A stretch of 64,000 nucleotides of DNA from Saccharopolyspora soli (GCF_022678645.1 NZ_JALBWV010000053.1:1-64000), one strand, 5' to 3'; numbered from the stretch's first letter, positions 8,337 through 17,541 are shown. Notes: a model not told the origin generated them from the sequence alone. A program made the numbers and translations.

Positions 8337-8645
8337 CTAGCGCTCTGTCTCGGGGAGGACCGCTTTCAGCAGGCCCGGGAAGGCGGCGTCGAGTTCGTCT
8401 TCCCGGAGCACGTTGAGGGATTTGCCGCCTTCGCGGTGGGTGGTGATGATGCCCGCTTCGCGGAGGATCTTGAAGTGGTGACTGAGCGTGTTCTTGGCTA
8501 CCGAGGTGTCGAACCGGCCGCATGCGATCGCCGTGTCCGACTGGCTGAGCTGACGGACGAGGTCCAGGCGCACAGGGTCCGCGAGTGCGCGCAGGACGCT
8601 GGTCACTTCGAGTCGAGCAGGGGTCTGCGGCGTGGACGACGTCAT
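8337..8645 (-). CDS. ArsR-family winged-helix regulator
   Basis: The 102-residue protein is almost entirely one ArsR/SmtB winged helix: SVLRALADPVRLDLVRQL, the recognition helix VAKNTLSHHFKILREAGIITTHREGG, and a short C-terminal helix. There is no CxC metal site in the recognition helix; a single Cys lies at AIACGRFD. It may therefore sense a drug or a thiol rather than arsenic-type metals. It is divergent from the DHA2 pump at 8713, its likely target. Confidence 0.92.
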   Translation of the reverse strand: MTSSTPQTPARLEVTSVLRALADPVRLDLVRQLSQSDTAIACGRFDTSVAKNTLSHHFKILREAGIITTHREGGKSLNVLREDELDAAFPGLLKAVLPETER

Positions 8646-8673
8646 GATTACCTCCCAGCTCCGAGCCTAGCGC

Positions 8674-8727
8674 GTGTTCGACAATCATCGAAACCCTGCT
8701 TAGGGTTGTTCCATGGTTATCGAACAC
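8674..8727. promoter_or_regulatory. Candidate ArsR operator between regulator and DHA2 pump
   Basis: TTCGA (8677-8681) and TCGAA (8688-8692) form a compact palindrome in the 67-bp gap. The longer arms GTGTTCGA (8674-8681) and TCGAACAC (8720-8727) form a second, wider inverted repeat. Its right half covers codons 3-5 of the pump gene. Binding there would block the pump promoter. Confidence 0.6.
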
Positions 8728-10152
8728 CGGCGGGCTGTCGTAGCGCTCGGGCTGATCGCGGCCTTCATGGTCTTCGTCGACGGCACGATCGTGAACCTCA
8801 CGCTTGCGCAACTCACTTCGCACCTGCAGGCATCGCGGCCGGAACTGGAATGGGCCATCAACGCCTACACGCTCTCCTTCGCTGCTGTGATGCTGGGCGG
8901 CGGCGCGATCACGGACACCCTCGGAGCAAAGCGAGTCTTCGTCACCGGTCTGCTCGTGTTCACCGCATCCTCGGCGGTCTGTGCGATGGCTGGGTCGATG
9001 CTGGTCCTCAACCTCGCACGGCTGGTTCAAGGAGTTGGCTCGGCACTTCTGCTGCCCAGCGCGCTGGTTTTGGCGACGGCGACCGCTCGTGACGACCAGG
9101 CTCGGCATCGGCTGGTGGGTTGGTGGGCCGCGGCCGGGGGCGTGGGGATGGCTGCTGGGCCGCTGCTCGGCGGAGCGCTGGTCTCGCTCGCGGACTGGCG
9201 GGCTGTGTTCGCGGTCAACGTGGTGATCGGCATCCCGGCCATCGTCTGGAGTCTCCGCTCGATGCCGTCCGTGCCACGTCGGGATCGTCGCCTCGACATC
9301 ACTGGCATGGGCACCGCGACCGTGTTGATCGGCGGCCTGGTGTTCGCGCTCATCGAAGCCCCGGCCCAGGGCTGGAACAGTCCCGCGGCCCTCACCGCAG
9401 TCGGACTGGCCATCGCAGGGGCCGTCGGCTTCGTGGTGGCGGAACGATCAGTGCAGGCACCGCTGCTCCCGGTGGGGATCTATTCGGACCGCAGGTTCGT
9501 GAGTACCGCTGCGCAAGGGGCGCTGTTCAACTTCGCGTTCTACGGGCTGCTGTTCGCGATGAGCCTGCTGCTCCAGCAAGGCCGCGGACTCAGCGCGTTG
9601 ACCAGTGGGCTGTTATTCCTTCCCCTGACCGGACTCATCTCGGTCGGCAGCCTTTGCGCAGCACCGTTCGGGCAACGCGTCGGCCGTCGCGCAGTCCTCG
9701 GGATCGGTCAGACGGTCCTTGCCCTCACATTTCTCGCGGTGGCGTGGGCCAGCACCGCATCCGTGCTGTGGCCCCTGGTTGTCGCGCTGGTACCGGCCGG
9801 GCTCGCTTCGGGCATGCTGGTGTCGACGATGACCGCGCAGTCCATCGCCGCCGTCGAACCCGCGCTGCACGGTGCGGCGTCCGCCGTGTTCAACACCTCC
9901 CGCCAGGTCGGTGCTGCTATCGGCGTCGCCACCTTCGGCCCCCTCCTCGGGACAACACATGACCTCGGTAAGGGGTTCATCACCTGTCTGATCGTCGGCG
10001 CCGCCGCGACCGCGGTCGCGCTCGTGCTCACCGCGTTGGCGCGGCCAGCCACTGCCGTGAAAGCGCTGGCGCCTGAACGTCGAAGCGTCACACCGACCCC
10101 GACAGGCGGGACCCGCGACGACCGTGCACAAGAATGCCCCGCTGACGCCTGA
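8713..10152 (+). CDS. DHA2-family MFS drug transporter (EmrB/QacA type)
   Basis: The 479-residue protein has about 14 hydrophobic helices and the conserved DHA2 segments DGTIVNLTLAQLTSHLQAS, AINAYTLSFAAVMLGGGAITDTLGAKRVF and LARLVQGVGSALLLPSALVLATATARDD. It is expected to export drugs by proton antiport, under control of the divergent ArsR protein. The start ATG has only a weak ribosome site. The last 30 or so codons (after LARPATAVKALAPER) run into a transposase remnant at 10124, so the C-terminal tail may have been altered by an old insertion. Confidence 0.92.
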   Translation: MVIEHRRAVVALGLIAAFMVFVDGTIVNLTLAQLTSHLQASRPELEWAINAYTLSFAAVMLGGGAITDTLGAKRVFVTGLLVFTASSAVCAMAGSMLVLNLARLVQGVGSALLLPSALVLATATARDDQARHRLVGWWAAAGGVGMAAGPLLGGALVSLADWRAVFAVNVVIGIPAIVWSLRSMPSVPRRDRRLDITGMGTATVLIGGLVFALIEAPAQGWNSPAALTAVGLAIAGAVGFVVAERSVQAPLLPVGIYSDRRFVSTAAQGALFNFAFYGLLFAMSLLLQQGRGLSALTSGLLFLPLTGLISVGSLCAAPFGQRVGRRAVLGIGQTVLALTFLAVAWASTASVLWPLVVALVPAGLASGMLVSTMTAQSIAAVEPALHGAASAVFNTSRQVGAAIGVATFGPLLGTTHDLGKGFITCLIVGAAATAVALVLTALARPATAVKALAPERRSVTPTPTGGTRDDRAQECPADA

Positions 10153-10340
10153 AGGCAGGAAGCGGCTCGTGGAACGCTCCCGGACACGCCCAATTGGCCA
10201 TGTGGCAGCCGAGATGGACATCTCCGGGCGGGTCTTGCATCGCTCAACCAGCCGTCGCCGACCGTCGATGCGCAACGGGGAGTTGGCTCCCGCACAGGAC
10301 TGCGCGTGGCTTGGCGGTTTTCGGTCAGTCGGCGCGCTGT
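10124..10340 (+). pseudogene. IS481-type transposase N-terminal remnant
   Basis: A frame starting at the GTG at 10124 reads HKNAPLTPEGRKRLVERSR, then PIGHVAAEMDISGR. This matches the helix-turn-helix start of IS481-family transposases (NAPLTPEGR and IAHVAAEMGIS). The similarity fades after about 50 codons and nothing of the DDE catalytic domain follows. It overlaps the 3' end of the DHA2 gene in another frame. No terminal inverted repeats were found, so the edges are approximate. Confidence 0.65.
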
Positions 10341-10798
10341 CGATCCGCACGTCGTTCGCGGCGGGTGCGTGCGAGGTGGTGGGCCGTGCGAAGCAGTTCG
10401 CGGATCGCTGGCTCTGTTCGCGTGCCCGGGTTGACGACGGCGAGCCAGCCCAGCTTGCCGTAGAGCGGGTGTGCGATCACGGTGTCGGTCACGCTCGGGT
10501 CGACGTCACGCGTTGGTTGGCGCGGCTCGTGGCCGGTCCAGCTGACGAAGGCTTCTTTCCCGGCGAAGAAGTTCAGGCGGAAGGTGTCCGGCCGGTTCAG
10601 CCTTGATCCCTCGTCGTCGGGATAGTCCTTCGTCACGATCGTCGCGAACGGTTGGGTCTTCGGAACGACACCGTCGGGCGCGTAGTAGAAGAACGCGTCG
10701 CCCCAACTGATCTCGGGCGAACCGTCGCCGGGTGCTGGCCTGAGGGTCAGGACCCCACCGAGGCCGTCGAGGAACTTGATGATCTCGCCAACGTCCAT
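10325..10798 (-). CDS. DUF6194 family protein
   Basis: The 157-residue cytoplasmic protein begins MDVGEIIKFLDGLGGV and contains SWGDAFFYYAPDG, ATIVTKDYPDDEGSRLNRPDTFRLNFFAGK and the C-terminal VIAHPLYGKLGWLAVVNPG. These mark DUF6194, a family of unknown function found mostly in actinobacteria. The ATG at 10798 was chosen because the open frame upstream runs into the divergent MerR gene. It stands divergent from that regulator across 62 bp, which suggests regulation by it. Confidence 0.85.
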   Translation of the reverse strand: MDVGEIIKFLDGLGGVLTLRPAPGDGSPEISWGDAFFYYAPDGVVPKTQPFATIVTKDYPDDEGSRLNRPDTFRLNFFAGKEAFVSWTGHEPRQPTRDVDPSVTDTVIAHPLYGKLGWLAVVNPGTRTEPAIRELLRTAHHLARTRRERRADRQRAD

Positions 10799-10860
10799 GT
10801 GTTCTAGTGTTTCATTGAAGTGCTTGTGGAGACTTTGGCAGGAAGAGTCGAGGTAGCGGG

Positions 10861-11592
10861 GTGAGAAGTCGCAAGTCGGCTGGAATGCGCGCCGTCGACA
10901 TCGCACGGCGGGCCGGGTACTCCGTCCAGCAGGTGCGCAACCTCGAACGAGACGGCGTGCTGCCGCCAGCAGCGCGCACACCGGCGGGTTACCGGATCTT
11001 CGCCGAGCCGCACTTGCACGCCGCGCTGGCCTATCGAGCTCTCGCAGCTGGCACGGGTCCGGTCGAGGCCAAGCGGATCCTGCGCGCCGCGCACGGACAC
11101 CCGACATCGGACGTCCTCGCCCTCTTGGACGCCGCACACGCCCGACTCGACGCAGAGCGTCGGGAGCTGAAACTGGCCAGGGAAGCCGCCGAGGCCATCG
11201 CCGCGGAGCCCATCGACGACGTACGCCCTTCGGACTCGATGAGCATCTCCGAGCTCGCCACCGCGCTCGACGTGCGCCCGTCGACCTTGCGGCACTGGGA
11301 CGCGGAAGGGCTCGTCGTGCCCGGCCGGGACTCCGCACGAGGACCGCGACGGTACTCACCTGATCAGGTCCGAGACGCCCGCATCATCCACCAGCTGCGA
11401 ATGGCTGGTTACCGCATCGCCCCGCTCAAAGCCTTGCTGCCGCAGCTGCGCGGCTCGCGATGGGAAGAGGTGATGACCGCATTGGCCGCCCGAGACGCGA
11501 GCATCGACGCCCGCTCCAGAGCTCTGCTCGACGGTGGCGCCGCGCTCACTGCGGTGATCGCAGGGAAAACCGCACCGGCACCACGGACTTGA
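10861..11592 (+). CDS. MerR-family regulator with two HTH domains
   Basis: The 243-residue protein carries two MerR-type winged helices in one chain. The first is at residues 9-75 (RAVDIARRAGYSVQQVRNLERDGVLPPAARTPAGYRIF). The second is at about 128-200 (SISELATALDVRPSTLRHWDAEGLVVPGR followed by GPRRYSPDQVRDARIIHQLRMAGY). A helical linker separates them. MerR proteins normally act as dimers with one HTH each, so a tandem architecture is unusual. The GTG at 10861 is used; an ATG lies eight codons further in. Confidence 0.88.
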   Translation: MRSRKSAGMRAVDIARRAGYSVQQVRNLERDGVLPPAARTPAGYRIFAEPHLHAALAYRALAAGTGPVEAKRILRAAHGHPTSDVLALLDAAHARLDAERRELKLAREAAEAIAAEPIDDVRPSDSMSISELATALDVRPSTLRHWDAEGLVVPGRDSARGPRRYSPDQVRDARIIHQLRMAGYRIAPLKALLPQLRGSRWEEVMTALAARDASIDARSRALLDGGAALTAVIAGKTAPAPRT

Positions 11593-11634
11593 GTCTTCCG
11601 CCCGACACTTCGCCGCGGCGCCGAAGCTCGCCGG

Positions 11635-14184
11635 TCAGCTCGCCAGGACGACTTTGCCCAGTTCGGCCGGGCCGGACAGCAGTGGGTGCCTCGGCAGGAC
11701 TCGGACCGTGTAACCGGCCGGTCCGGCGTGCGGGAGGGTCACCTCTGCCTCGTAGCGGTCACCTTCCACCGGGTGCATGGATGCCGTGACGAAGTCGTGC
11801 AGCACATCGGAATCGTCTACGCGCCCCACCACTACCTCGACGTCCACATCGGACGGATCGAGCCCGGCCAGGTCGACCCGCGCCCGCACCGCGACCTGCC
11901 CGCCGAGCAGCGGAGTGCCGTCCGCGACGGACATCTCCGTGTCGCTGATCCGCACCCAGGTCCACGCTGCCTGCAGGCGGGCGCGGTAGTCGGCGATCTC
12001 CCGCGCACCGCGATAGCCGTCCGCGGCGACAGCCCGCACCGACCGCGCAGCCGGTGTGTAGTGGTTGTCGACGTATTCGCGCACCATCCGCGACGCCTGC
12101 ACGCGCGGGCCCAGGGTGGCCAGAGTGTGCCGCACCATCGACATCCACTTGCCCGGCACCCCGTCGGTGTTGCGCTGGTAGAACATCGGGGCGACGTGCT
12201 CGGAGATCAGCTCGTACAGCGCCGCGGCTTCCAGGTCGTCGCGCCGGTTCGGGTCGCTGACCCCGTCCGCGTTGGGGATCGCCCAGCCGTTGTGGCCGTC
12301 GAACATCTCGTCCCACCAGCCGTCCCGCACCGACAGGTTCAGGCCGCCGTTGAGCGCCGCCTTCATCCCCGAGGTCCCGCACGCCTCCAACGGGCGCACC
12401 GGGTTGTTCAGCCACACGTCGCAACCGGACACCAGGTACCTGGCCAGCGACATGTCGTAGTCCGGTAGGAACGCGATGCGATGCCGCACATGGGCCTGGT
12501 CGGCGAACCGGACGATCTTCTGGATCATCGCCTTGCCGCCCTCGTCGGCCGGATGCGACTTCCCGGCGACCACGATCTGCACCGGACGATCGGCGTCGAG
12601 CAGCAGCTCCCGCAACCGGTCGGTATCGCGCAGCATCAGCGTCGCGCGCTTGTAGGTGGGGACCCGGCGGGCGAATCCGATGGTGAGCACGTCCGGGTCG
12701 AAGACCGAGTCGCACCAACCGAGTTCCAGATCAGACGCGCCGCGCTGCAACCACGCGGTCCGCAGCCTGCGGCGCACCTCCTCGACCAACCGCTGCCGCA
12801 GCGAACAGCGCAGCTCCCACAACAGCGAGTCGCTGACCGGTTCCATGCCGCGCAGTCCGGCTCCGCTGTCCATTTCGGACTCGCCGAGCAGTTTGCCGAG
12901 TTCCCGCGCCGACCAGGTGGGCCCGTGCACCCCGTTGGTGACCGAGCGGATCGGGATCTCCTCGGTGCCGAAACCCGGCCACAGGTTGCGGAACATCTTT
13001 CGGATGACGTTGCCGTGCAGCTCGGAAACACCGTTGGCGCGCTGCGCGAGCCGCAGTCCCATGTGCGCCATGTTGAACATCCCCGGGTTGTCCTCGGCCC
13101 CGAGCGCGAGCACCCGGTCCGTGGGAATCCCCGGCAGCAGGGCCTGTCCGGAACCGTCGCCGAAGTAGTGCCGCACCAGATCCACCGGGAAGCGGTCGAT
13201 CCCGGCCGGGACCGGGGTGTGCGTGGTGAACACGGTCCCGGCCCGCACCGCGGCCACCGCCTGGTCGAACTGCAGTCCCGGATCGTCCTGCAGTTCTCGG
13301 GCCCGCTCCAGGCCAAGGAAACCGGCGTGGCCCTCGTTGGTGTGGAACACCTCGGGCTGCGGGTGGCCCGTCAGCTCGCAGTAGGCGCGAACCGCGCGCA
13401 TGCCGCCGATCCCGGCCAGGATCTCCTGGCGGATCCGGTGCTCCCCGTCGCCGCCGTAGAGCCGGTCGGTGGTGCTGCGCAGGTCGTCGTCGTTCTCCGG
13501 CAGGTCGCTGTCCAGCAGCAGCAGCGGAACCCGGCCGACCTGCGCCTTCCAGATCCGGGCGTGCAGGGTGCGCCCGGCGGGCATCGCGACCCGCACCAGG
13601 ATCGGCCGCCCGGACGGCCCGGTCAGCATCTCCAACGGCAGCCCACGCGGATCCAGCACCGGGTAGTGCTCGACCTGCCAGCCCTCGGTGGACAGCGCCT
13701 GCCGGAAGTACCCCGACCGGTACAGCAGCCCGACTCCGATCATCGGCAAGCCCAGGTCGGAGGCCGATTTCAAGTGATCCCCGGCCAGCACCCCGAGGCC
13801 GCCGGAGTAGTTCGGCAGGGCTTCGGTGAGCCCGAACTCCATCGAGAAGTAGGCGATCGACGTGGGCAACTCGGCGCCTTCGTCCTGCCGCTGCTGGTAC
13901 CAGCGCGGCATGGTCAGATACCGGCGCAGGTCGTCGTCGACAGCCCTGGTCCGAGCCAGGAAGTCCGGATCGGCGGCGAGTTGCCGCAACCGTTGCGCGG
14001 GCACCTCGGCGAGCAGCCGCAGCGGATCCCCGCTCACCGTCGACCACACGCGCGGGTCGACCGCCGCGAACAGGTCCTGGGTCGGCGGGTGCCAGGTCCA
14101 GCGGAGGTTGGTCGCCAGCGTGCCGAGCGCGCTCAGCGGCTCGGGCAGATGGGCGCGCACGGTGAAACGGTGGACGGCTCTCAC
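11635..14184 (-). CDS. glgP: Glycogen (alpha-glucan) phosphorylase
   Basis: This 849-residue enzyme releases glucose 1-phosphate from alpha-1,4-glucans using pyridoxal phosphate. It has the actinobacterial N-terminal domain (VRAVHRFTVRAHLPEPLSALGTLATNLRWTW), the segment SIAYFSMEFGLTEALPNYSGGLGVLAGDHLKSASDLG, and the PLP-lysine region EACGTSGMKAALNGGLNLSV. The frame is open for 132 codons upstream, but those overlap the divergent gene, and a GTG at 14184 gives the family's usual N-terminus and length. It is convergent with the MerR gene and divergent from the metallopeptidase gene. Confidence 0.95.
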   Translation of the reverse strand: MRAVHRFTVRAHLPEPLSALGTLATNLRWTWHPPTQDLFAAVDPRVWSTVSGDPLRLLAEVPAQRLRQLAADPDFLARTRAVDDDLRRYLTMPRWYQQRQDEGAELPTSIAYFSMEFGLTEALPNYSGGLGVLAGDHLKSASDLGLPMIGVGLLYRSGYFRQALSTEGWQVEHYPVLDPRGLPLEMLTGPSGRPILVRVAMPAGRTLHARIWKAQVGRVPLLLLDSDLPENDDDLRSTTDRLYGGDGEHRIRQEILAGIGGMRAVRAYCELTGHPQPEVFHTNEGHAGFLGLERARELQDDPGLQFDQAVAAVRAGTVFTTHTPVPAGIDRFPVDLVRHYFGDGSGQALLPGIPTDRVLALGAEDNPGMFNMAHMGLRLAQRANGVSELHGNVIRKMFRNLWPGFGTEEIPIRSVTNGVHGPTWSARELGKLLGESEMDSGAGLRGMEPVSDSLLWELRCSLRQRLVEEVRRRLRTAWLQRGASDLELGWCDSVFDPDVLTIGFARRVPTYKRATLMLRDTDRLRELLLDADRPVQIVVAGKSHPADEGGKAMIQKIVRFADQAHVRHRIAFLPDYDMSLARYLVSGCDVWLNNPVRPLEACGTSGMKAALNGGLNLSVRDGWWDEMFDGHNGWAIPNADGVSDPNRRDDLEAAALYELISEHVAPMFYQRNTDGVPGKWMSMVRHTLATLGPRVQASRMVREYVDNHYTPAARSVRAVAADGYRGAREIADYRARLQAAWTWVRISDTEMSVADGTPLLGGQVAVRARVDLAGLDPSDVDVEVVVGRVDDSDVLHDFVTASMHPVEGDRYEAEVTLPHAGPAGYTVRVLPRHPLLSGPAELGKVVLAS

Positions 14185-14269
14185 AGCAGCGGACCATATC
14201 TCGGACCGATCCGGCGTGTGCGGACGTGCCAGCGCCGCCGACCGGCCCACCGATGGGAAGCTGGGCGAC

Positions 14270-15514
14270 GTGCGTGTGCTTGGACTGGTCGCGATGGTGG
14301 TCGTGCTGATCATCGGCGGGTGCGCCCCGGCACCGCCCGAACCGCCCCAGGTGGCTGAACACAGCGTCGACCCGTCGTTCGTGCATGGCACCGACCACGG
14401 CGACACCGACCGGCTCGCGGCTACGGTCGTCACCGACGTGCAGAAGTACTGGGCGGCGCAGTACCCGGCAGTGTTCGGTGCGCCTTGGCGGGATCTTGAC
14501 GGCGGATTCTTCTCGGTCGACACCAACGGCAACGGGGCCCCGCCACCTTGTGCGGTCGATGTCAACGAAGTCGAAGGCAACGCGTACTACTGCGGAACTG
14601 TCGATGCCATCGCTTGGGATCGCGCAGCGCTGCTACCGGTATTGCGGGAGCACTACGGCGACGCATCGGTCGCTGTGGTGCTCGCGCACGAGTTCGGCCA
14701 CGCGGTGCAACAGCGCGCTGGAATGGACGTCAGTGCGGAAGAACACTCGATCCGCCTGGAAGCGATGGCCGACTGCTACTCGGGGGCGTTCATCCGCTGG
14801 GTCGTCGACGGCCGTTCCGAACACCTGCGCATCAACGCCGAACAACTGGACAGCGCCATGCGGGCGATCACCGTCTTCCGCGACCCGGTCAGCACCACCA
14901 ACACCGACGCGCACGGCACGGCCTTCGACCGCACCTCGGCTTTCCAGACCGGGTTTCTCGACGGCCCGCGACAGTGCGCGGACGTGACGGAAACCTCGCT
15001 GGCCGCGCCAACGCCCGACGACCCGAACATGCCGCTGGACGACGTCCTGCGTGCCGACGGTATGTCCGACTACTTCGAGGATTTCGTCACGCAGCGCGGC
15101 GGGCGGTGGACGGCTCCGGTGCGCCGCGATGCGGTCGGCTGTCCCGAACCGACCGGGCCAGTGGCGTTCTGCGCACCGCCCCCAACGGTTGCCGTCGACC
15201 GCGCAGCGCTCGCCGAACCGCACGGCAGCATCGGCGACCAAGCCGTCACCACCCTGCTCGCCTCGCGGTACGCGCTGGCCGCGCTCACCGAACTCGGCCG
15301 ACCGGCCACCGGTGCGCAGATCACGTGTCTCACCGGTGCCTACACCGCCGCGCAACCCGCGCTGTCACCGGGCGATCTCGACGAGGCTGTCGAGATCGTG
15401 CTCGAATCCGACGGCATCTCCCGCAACGCGCACGGCAACAACTGGCTGACCGGTTTCGACCGGATCGCCGCCTTCCGAAACGGAGCTCTCGGCGGAACAC
15501 CGGCCTGCGGCTGA
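14270..15514 (+). CDS. Lipoprotein neutral zinc metallopeptidase (first of two)
   Basis: The 414-residue product starts with a lipoprotein signal ending LIIGGC (Cys18) and has the zinc-protease motif HEFGH at residues 140-144, in the context VVLAHEFGHAVQQRAGM. A downstream glutamate region (SIRLEAMADCYSGAF) matches the third zinc ligand of the Zn_peptidase family (Pfam PF04228 type, as in mycobacterial Rv2575). It should act at the outer face of the membrane. The GTG at 14270 is preceded by GGGAAG. A paralogue follows at 15982, separated by four copies of the 18-bp repeat. Confidence 0.92.
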   Translation: MRVLGLVAMVVVLIIGGCAPAPPEPPQVAEHSVDPSFVHGTDHGDTDRLAATVVTDVQKYWAAQYPAVFGAPWRDLDGGFFSVDTNGNGAPPPCAVDVNEVEGNAYYCGTVDAIAWDRAALLPVLREHYGDASVAVVLAHEFGHAVQQRAGMDVSAEEHSIRLEAMADCYSGAFIRWVVDGRSEHLRINAEQLDSAMRAITVFRDPVSTTNTDAHGTAFDRTSAFQTGFLDGPRQCADVTETSLAAPTPDDPNMPLDDVLRADGMSDYFEDFVTQRGGRWTAPVRRDAVGCPEPTGPVAFCAPPPTVAVDRAALAEPHGSIGDQAVTTLLASRYALAALTELGRPATGAQITCLTGAYTAAQPALSPGDLDEAVEIVLESDGISRNAHGNNWLTGFDRIAAFRNGALGGTPACG

Positions 15515-15668
15515 TCAGTTCGCCCGCGGCCCCGCCCCCGGAGCGGCGCCGTCGCGCACTGCTGGTCACGTCGGCGGTGTGCTCGGTGTGTGAACAGCAC
15601 CACCGGACCGCGCTGGAGTCCCCGCATCCGCAACACCAGCCCCGCTCCAACTCCCAACCGCCAGAAGC

Positions 15669-15846
15669 AAGGGAACCTTCCTGTCACTCATCAGCCACCG
15701 GACTGGTGCAAGGGAACCTTCCTGTCACCGGCTACCCACCGGGCGCACCAGGCCGCAGGCCCAACGCTCGGTCGCCGTGGATGCGAGGAAGGGAACCTTC
15801 CTGTCACCACACCACCCCCGGTTCGAGCAAGGGAACCTTCCTGTCA
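15669..15846 (+). repeat. 18-bp repeat cluster A (4 copies)
   Basis: AAGGGAACCTTCCTGTCA occurs exactly at 15669, 15710, 15789 and 15829, all on the plus strand, in the 467-bp gap between the two metallopeptidase genes. Starts are 41, 79 and 40 bp apart. Parts of the spacers recur in the cluster at 24255-24435. The gap holds no other recognisable feature. Confidence 0.95.
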
Positions 15847-15981
15847 CCGGTGGTGCGGGCATCGGTCGAGATCGCCCGTGAGGCTGATCAGCGAACCGAT
15901 AGGCTGTTTCGGGCATCGAGCGGCTCAAGCGCGTTCGGTGGCAGGAGGACTTCAGCACCTTCAGCAGGATGGGGCGCGTCA

Positions 15982-17454
15982 GTGGTACCGGTATCGACGA
16001 GAAACCGACGGCGGAAGCGGACCCTCGGCACCGCGGTCTCCGTGCTCGCGTGCGCCGCCCTGATCGGCGGATGTTCGCAGGCGGTCAGCGGCACCCCCAC
16101 GACGATCGGCGGCTATTCGACCACCGATGTGGCGGGACTGCCCGCCACCAACGGTCCCAGCGGCCCGAAGGACGGCGCACCGGATTCGCCCCTGCCGGTG
16201 GAAGGCACGGACAACGGCGCGATGGACAAGCTCGCGCGCAACGCGGTCGCGGACGTCGAGGCGTACTGGACGGAGGCCTTCCCGAAGGCATTCCCCGGCA
16301 AGCAGTTCGATCCGGTCAAGCGCCTGGTCTCCTACGACTCGGCGGGCCCCGGCATCCAGTTGTGCGGCTCGAACACCGCAGGCGTGGTCAACGCCTTCTA
16401 CTGCCCGCCGGAAGACTTCATCGCCTGGGATCGCGGCACGTTGCTTCCGCAGCTCAACAACAGTTTCGGGCCGATGGCCGTGGTGACGGTCCTCGCGCAT
16501 GAGATGGGGCACGCCGTGCAGCACCGCGCTGGCACGGTGGGCGCGAACGACCAGGTGATCGTGCTGGAGCAGCAGGCCGACTGCTTCACCGGCGCGTATT
16601 TCCGGCACGTCGCCGAGGGTTCCTCCGAATACTTCCAGGTTTCCACCGGCCAGGGCCTGAACCAGGTCATGGGCGTGCTGAACTTCATCCGCGACTCTCC
16701 GGGAGCCTCCGACTACGGCGGCAACAACGCGCACGGCAGCGCGTTCGACCGGGTCACGGCGTTCCAGTACGGCTTCAGCGAGGGGCCGCAGCGGTGCGCC
16801 ACGATGGACCTCAAGGACGTCGAGCAGCGCACCACGCTGTTCAAGTCCTGGAAGGCCCAGCAGGACACCGATCTGCCGATCGACAGGAAGAGTCTCGACG
16901 CGGTGGAGCAGAGCCTGCGCGCGGTCTTCCGCGACACCGGCGCCGAGCCGCCGAAGATCGTCACGGAGCCGAAGCCGTGCGGCCGCCAGCAGCCCACCTC
17001 ACCGGCTTCCTACTGCGCGGACACCAACACCGTCTCGCTGAACCTCGCGGAGTTGCAGAAGATCGCCAACCCACCCAGCAAGGACGCCAGTTCCACCGGC
17101 TACGGCGATTTCGCCGCCTACGCCCAAGTCGCGTCCCGATACGCGCTGTCCGTGCAAAAGGCCGCTGGCCTGCCGCTGGACGACGAAGCCGCTGGCCTGC
17201 GCACCGCCTGCATGGTCGGTTCGTGGAGCGGACTGCTCGTCGAGGACCCGATCGGGCAGCGCAACCCGGTCGGCAATCTGCGCATCGTGCCGGAGGACAT
17301 CGACGAGGGAGTGTCCGCGCTGCTCGGCGAGGACAGCCTGATCGCGGCGAACGTCAACGGCGACCAGGTACCCGTCGGGTTCGCCCGGGTGGAGGCCTTC
17401 CGGGTCGGCGTCCAGGAGGGATTCGCCCCGTGCACCAACAAGTACGGCGGGTGA
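15982..17454 (+). CDS. Lipoprotein neutral zinc metallopeptidase (second of two)
   Basis: The 490-residue paralogue of the gene at 14270 has a lipoprotein signal ending AALIGGC (Cys31) and the zinc motif HEMGH at 173-177 (VLAHEMGHAVQHRAG), followed by the ligand region VLEQQADCFTGAYF. Shared landmarks with the first copy include DFIAWDRG (AIAWDRA), NAHGSAFDRVTAFQYGF (DAHGTAFDRTSAFQTGF) and a C-terminal FARVEAFRVGVQEG (FDRIAAFRNGALGG). The GTG at 15982 was picked because it places the signal peptide at the N-terminus. It differs by a longer Gly/Pro-rich linker. The two probably arose by tandem duplication and then diverged. Confidence 0.92.
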   Translation: MVPVSTRNRRRKRTLGTAVSVLACAALIGGCSQAVSGTPTTIGGYSTTDVAGLPATNGPSGPKDGAPDSPLPVEGTDNGAMDKLARNAVADVEAYWTEAFPKAFPGKQFDPVKRLVSYDSAGPGIQLCGSNTAGVVNAFYCPPEDFIAWDRGTLLPQLNNSFGPMAVVTVLAHEMGHAVQHRAGTVGANDQVIVLEQQADCFTGAYFRHVAEGSSEYFQVSTGQGLNQVMGVLNFIRDSPGASDYGGNNAHGSAFDRVTAFQYGFSEGPQRCATMDLKDVEQRTTLFKSWKAQQDTDLPIDRKSLDAVEQSLRAVFRDTGAEPPKIVTEPKPCGRQQPTSPASYCADTNTVSLNLAELQKIANPPSKDASSTGYGDFAAYAQVASRYALSVQKAAGLPLDDEAAGLRTACMVGSWSGLLVEDPIGQRNPVGNLRIVPEDIDEGVSALLGEDSLIAANVNGDQVPVGFARVEAFRVGVQEGFAPCTNKYGG

Positions 17455-17541
17455 GTTGACCGCGCTGCGGTGTCGTCTCACAACCAGGCGGCACCGCAGT
17501 TCTGCTTTACCCGCCTGAGCAAACCGAAGCGTCCCACGACC

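Noticed and set aside
13862-14269. Longer N-terminus for the first metallopeptidase
   Set aside because: The added residues overlap glgP on the other strand and would bury the lipoprotein signal peptide inside the protein.
12481-14358. Long plus-strand open frame opposite glycogen phosphorylase
   Set aside because: Shadow of glgP: rich in His, Gln and Arg, no ribosome site, and the opposite strand has a full-length conserved enzyme.
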